Positions 60,693-64,000 of a stretch of DNA of 64,000 nucleotides are shown piece by piece (the stretch's first letter is position 1; the number at the start of each line of letters is the position of its first letter). Source of the stretch: an uncultured Bacteroidales bacterium (GTDB lineage Bacteria > Bacteroidota > Bacteroidia > Bacteroidales > CAIXZF01); the NCBI GenBank assembly GCA_903923925.1, contig CAIXZF010000035.1, positions 124,001 to 188,000 of the forward strand, read 5' to 3'. The notes below the pieces were generated by a model. The model was not told the origin of the DNA. It made no database searches and saw nothing but the letters and a program-made list of their open reading frames with translations. The translations under genes were made by a program, and so were the position numbers.

Positions 60693-62594
60693 ATGAGCAA
60701 TCGATTCTCGTATTCGATTATTCTTGCCATTACCTTCTTGTTAACTATTCCCATTTCAGAGGCACAGAATTGGAAGTATACCCAGGCAACGCTTCCATCC
60801 CACACTGGCAAGAATTCAAATTTGGAGCTTTTGCACCGCGATAATCAGGGCAATTTCTATTGCAGAATACTGTATCACGATTCGGTTACTGTTGGAGATA
60901 CTACATTCAGACATGAGAATCCCTATCCTCAAAATTTTAATTACTGGGTGTTTGCAAAATACGATAAGGATTTAAAGTTTGTAAAAGCAATTGATCTTCA
61001 TTCCGAGTATGTCTATCCGTATATGTATCCGCAAATTACAACAGATGAATCCGGAAGTGTTTTTATCGCTGCTGAATTTACTTTTTCTGTTTATTTATCG
61101 GATAGCCTGATTGGACCTAATCCAATAGGTTCGGAATATACCCCCATTGTTTATGTGGCAAAACTGAATTCTGAGTTTAAAATTCAGTGGGTCAGAGTCA
61201 TTGCTTCTACATTGCAAATATGGTTTACGGGATTTTACGCTGATAAAGATAATAATCTGATTTTAGCAGCAGAACATTCCGGGAATGGAGCTACACCCGG
61301 CAAAGTCTGGTACTTTGGGCAAGATAGCGTAAACTATCTTGATCATCATTTGTCTCTCCTGAAATTGAGCACTGATGGAAATTTAATCTGGCGAAGTGAA
61401 GTAAATAGCCTTAATTATGGTCCAAGCGGAAGGAGTGTTTTTTTAGGAGACGATGGTTTTACTTATTTGGAGGGAAATACTTTCGCATCTCTAATCATTG
61501 GAAATGATACTCTGCTTCATCCACATCCAAATAAGCAGCTTCCTTTCATAGTAAAGTTTGACACTGACGGAAAGGTTGTCAACGCACAAATTCTGGATCT
61601 TTCTTTAAACTTTATCGACCTGAAAATTGATGCCAAAGGCGATAGATATTTTTCCTGTTTTGCATATGATACCTGCTATTTTGGTCAGGATACAATTATT
61701 CAAACTGGAGATACTGTTGTAACAATGATAGGGAAAATGAACAGCCTCAGCCAGCCATATTGGTTCGATTTTCTGAAAGTTAAGACAGAAACGAACAGGC
61801 CGGCATTGTTATTCCGATTGGCTCTAACTGGCGACAGCCTGACTTTTGCTACTACCTGCGGCTATAGTTTTACCTTACATGGCAAAAATTTTAATGTCGG
61901 AACCCTTACAGATGTGCTTGTGGGGCAGTATTCTCCAGATGGCGATCTTCTATATACTTTCCTGACAGATAATAAAGATGGGATAAGTGTTGATCATATC
62001 ATCCAGGATGATTGTAAAGATTTGTTTATTAGTGGAATGTTTAAAGGTGAAACACATTTCGGTAAAGACACACTAATACCCAGACAGCAATATGCTCAAG
62101 ACGGGTATCTTGCCTGTATTGAAAGGTATTCGTCACGAAAATTTCACCTCGGCAGAGATACAATCCTTCGCAGCGGAGATGAAATTAATCTCATGATTCA
62201 AGAAGGATACCAGCACTATTTGTGGTCCACAGGTGTAACGACGAATACCATTCAGATATCGGGAAATTCAATCGAACCAGGACTTCATACAATCTGGGCA
62301 AAAGTTATGGATGCAAATTGCCTAATCAGCGATACTATTAACATTGTTATTATTAATAATGAGCTGATTATTTATCCAAACCCAACTGCTGGTATGTTTT
62401 ATCTCGATGTTTTCAGCGATTACAATTCTATAAAAATATTCAATTACCAGGGTCAGCTGGTTTATGAATCGACACTAACTCAAAAACAACAATCAACTGT
62501 TCAGATTGATATTGGCAGGTTTTCTGGCGGAATGTATACAATTCAGGTACAAACGCAAAATGGGATGCTGCTAAAAAAGATTGTTTTATTGTAA
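60693..62594 (+). CDS. Secreted protein with beta-propeller-like repeats and T9SS type A tail
   Basis: A 633-residue precursor with signal peptide (FSYSIILAITFLLTIPISEAQ). The body (about 25-480) has repeated strand-turn units containing D-x-GN/D-x-G motifs (KYDKDLKF, LSTDGNLIWRS, KFDTDGKVV, QYSPDGDLLY), suggestive of an SBBP/propeller-like fold. A PKD-like segment follows (about 480-550, HYLWSTGVTT), and the C-terminal 75 residues carry the type A signal (IIYPNPTAGMFYLDV, GGMYTIQVQT, KKIVLL). It would be placed on or outside the surface by the T9SS. It starts 12 bases after mtnA; the functional link to the peptidases is unclear. Confidence 0.83.
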   Translation: MSNRFSYSIILAITFLLTIPISEAQNWKYTQATLPSHTGKNSNLELLHRDNQGNFYCRILYHDSVTVGDTTFRHENPYPQNFNYWVFAKYDKDLKFVKAIDLHSEYVYPYMYPQITTDESGSVFIAAEFTFSVYLSDSLIGPNPIGSEYTPIVYVAKLNSEFKIQWVRVIASTLQIWFTGFYADKDNNLILAAEHSGNGATPGKVWYFGQDSVNYLDHHLSLLKLSTDGNLIWRSEVNSLNYGPSGRSVFLGDDGFTYLEGNTFASLIIGNDTLLHPHPNKQLPFIVKFDTDGKVVNAQILDLSLNFIDLKIDAKGDRYFSCFAYDTCYFGQDTIIQTGDTVVTMIGKMNSLSQPYWFDFLKVKTETNRPALLFRLALTGDSLTFATTCGYSFTLHGKNFNVGTLTDVLVGQYSPDGDLLYTFLTDNKDGISVDHIIQDDCKDLFISGMFKGETHFGKDTLIPRQQYAQDGYLACIERYSSRKFHLGRDTILRSGDEINLMIQEGYQHYLWSTGVTTNTIQISGNSIEPGLHTIWAKVMDANCLISDTINIVIINNELIIYPNPTAGMFYLDVFSDYNSIKIFNYQGQLVYESTLTQKQQSTVQIDIGRFSGGMYTIQVQTQNGMLLKKIVLL

Positions 62595-62623
62595 TGTTAT
62601 TTATCAGGATTCAAATCACAGTT

Positions 62624-64000
62624 TTATCCTAGTTTTTTGGCAAGATCTTCGCGTCTGAGACGTTTCAGCGTTTCCCGAACCCAGGTTTTGTTTGATACAG
62701 TATACCAGAAAAAGAAGCGTTTCTGATCATTCTTTTGCTCTGCTGTACGTGCAACAAATACTGGTTTCCCTGAATAAGGATCAAGCCCGGTATGATACAT
62801 AACGGATGATAATGTCATTGGGGTAGGAGTGAGGTCCTGAACCTGTTCAAGCTGGAATCCCATGTCCTTAGTTTCTGCAGCAAGCTCTGCCATGTCCTCC
62901 AGTGTACAACCTGGATGACTGGATATAAAATATGGGATTAGTTGTTGTCGCTTATTGTGCTTCCTGTTGATTTCATCAAACTGGTAGCTAAGCTCATGAA
63001 ACAGTTTGAACGACGGTTTTCTCATAATTTTTAAAACTTCATCTGAAGTATGTTCCGGAGCTACTTTTAGCCTTCCTGATACGTGGCGGGTAACCAGCTT
63101 TTCAAGATATTCTTTATACCCGTTTTTATTGGAATCTGCTTCAGGCCTGCCAAGAAACATATCATATCGAACACCACTGCCAACAAAAACTTTTTTAATA
63201 TTTGGCCTGAGAATGGCTTTGTCATACAGCTGAATCAGAGGCTTGTGATTGGTATTCAGATTTTTGCAAATTGAGGGAAAAATACAGGAGGGTCTTGCAC
63301 ATTTTGCACACATTTCAAGGTCAACGCCCTGCATTTTGTACATATTGGCCGAAGGGCCTCCAAGGTCACTCACATAGCCTTTAAAATCTGGCATATCTGA
63401 AATTGCATCAACTTCTTTGAGAATGGATTTCTCTGAGCGGCTGCTTATAAATTTTCCCTGATGTGCAGAGATGGTGCAAAAACTGCAACCTCCGAAACAT
63501 CCCCTGTGCATAGTTACCGAATGCCGGATCATCTCATAGGCGGGAATAGTGCCTCTTTTAAGGTATTTTGGGTGAGGTAATCTTGTGAAGGGAAGGTCGT
63601 AAAATGAATCCATCTCCGATTCTTTAAAAACCGGATAGGGTGGGTTTACAACAATCGTATTGTCGCCGGTAGGTTGTAATAGAACATCTGCTTGCAATTT
63701 GTTCGAAGTAGTTTCAATGGCCTTAAAAGCCTGGGCGAAAAGCCTCCTGTCTTTAAAACAGTTTTCATGTGATGGAAGAAGGATTTCTGATGCCGATTGA
63801 ACTCGATGTCCCTTCACAACGAAAGCTGTTTGCGGAATATTTATTAATTCTGAAATAGACTTTAAATCATTCAGATTCTTAGCAATTTCGAGTATGGCAG
63901 TTTCTCCTTGCCCATAAACTAAAAGATCAGCTTTACTATCTATTAGTATTGAAGGCTTGATGGAATCCTGCCAATAATCGTAATGACTAAGCCGCCGAAG
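62624..64000 (-). CDS. YgiQ family radical SAM protein (N-terminus beyond window end)
   Basis: The frame runs from the stop at 62624 to the right edge without interruption (458 residues visible), starting mid-gene at LRRLSHYDYWQDSI, which corresponds to the B12-binding-like N-terminal region (DSKADLLVYGQGE). The radical SAM cluster motif CFGGCSFC (CxxxCxxC) is in MHRGCFGGCSFCTI, and a second Cys cluster ACAKC-like CAKCARPSCIFPSIC suggests an additional Fe-S site. C-terminal YgiQ domain (ALxR-rich end KRLRREDLAKKLG) is complete. The reaction of YgiQ is unknown. GTG 63817 is only an internal codon. Confidence 0.93.
   Translation of the reverse strand, partial: LRRLSHYDYWQDSIKPSILIDSKADLLVYGQGETAILEIAKNLNDLKSISELINIPQTAFVVKGHRVQSASEILLPSHENCFKDRRLFAQAFKAIETTSNKLQADVLLQPTGDNTIVVNPPYPVFKESEMDSFYDLPFTRLPHPKYLKRGTIPAYEMIRHSVTMHRGCFGGCSFCTISAHQGKFISSRSEKSILKEVDAISDMPDFKGYVSDLGGPSANMYKMQGVDLEMCAKCARPSCIFPSICKNLNTNHKPLIQLYDKAILRPNIKKVFVGSGVRYDMFLGRPEADSNKNGYKEYLEKLVTRHVSGRLKVAPEHTSDEVLKIMRKPSFKLFHELSYQFDEINRKHNKRQQLIPYFISSHPGCTLEDMAELAAETKDMGFQLEQVQDLTPTPMTLSSVMYHTGLDPYSGKPVFVARTAEQKNDQKRFFFWYTVSNKTWVRETLKRLRREDLAKKLG

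Overview
The window is 64 kb of AT-rich chromosome from a member of the Bacteroidota, most likely an uncultured Bacteroidales/Marinilabiliales-type organism. The reasons are: a complete 2423-residue SprA (the outer-membrane translocon of the type IX secretion system, T9SS) in the ruvA-sprA-gcvH arrangement; four secreted proteins with T9SS-type C-terminal tails (three type A-like, one type B/CHU_C); Omp28, DUF6029 and DUF4369-thioredoxin proteins; A-rich rather than Shine-Dalgarno start regions; and many exact matches to the Bacteroidota -7 promoter box TANNTTTG upstream of genes on both strands. I saw no rRNA, tRNA, CRISPR array, insertion sequence or intact prophage. Almost all of the window is housekeeping DNA with high coding density.

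Layout. 1-4.4 kb: the end of nadB, then pnp and lpxK (minus), and nif3 with a coiled-coil zinc-ribbon protein (plus). 4.4-10 kb: a secreted TPR protein of unknown function; a minus-strand envelope operon of a TlpA-like thioredoxin, a DUF6029 barrel and an Omp28 lipoprotein; then manA. 10-14 kb: a plus-strand metal-ion operon with a long leader that holds a short peptide ORF and a hairpin, a PRC-barrel/MgtE_N/CBS regulator and an NRAMP-related transporter lacking the canonical NRAMP motifs, followed by a P-loop nucleotide-kinase-like protein and dCMP deaminase. 14-17.8 kb: a T9SS-exported thioredoxin, a Qnr-like pentapeptide-repeat protein, a hybrid histidine kinase and a frameshifted remnant of a polyvalent-protein kinase.

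17.9-28.1 kb: a long minus-strand run sufB-sufC-sufD-sufS-sufE-sufT-like-dxs-APC permease-tauE, joining Fe-S cluster assembly to isoprenoid synthesis (whose late enzymes are Fe-S proteins). 28.3-31.6 kb: thiL, uvrC and gcvH. 31.7-39.6 kb: sprA and ruvA. 39.7-44.9 kb: a GDP-mannose 3,5-epimerase-like gene, a T9SS cargo protein, a Nudix gene and pyrE whose start codons overlap head to head, a SRPBCC protein and birA. 44.9-49.8 kb: an RprXY-like two-component system, a TonB-dependent receptor and a gamma carbonic anhydrase. 49.9-54 kb: corA, a DUF4369-thioredoxin lipoprotein, lpxH and gapA. 54-64 kb: a large type B T9SS adhesin-like protein, a plus-strand operon of two M20 peptidases, mtnA and a T9SS cargo protein, and the start-truncated ygiQ.

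The best candidate for something undescribed is the operon at 10.1-12.9 kb. It pairs an MgtE-type Mg2+-sensing module (without the MgtE channel) with an NRAMP homologue whose ion-binding motifs are altered as in NRAMP-related Mg2+ transporters, behind a leader that encodes the acidic, proline-containing peptide MDDGPAGKPEIII. This resembles in principle the Mg2+-sensing mgtL leader of enterobacteria. Second-tier candidates are the TlpA/DUF6029/Omp28 thiol module at the outer membrane, the kinase-dCMP deaminase pair that is fused in fungi and in the AvcD phage-defence protein, and the decayed polyvalent-kinase gene.
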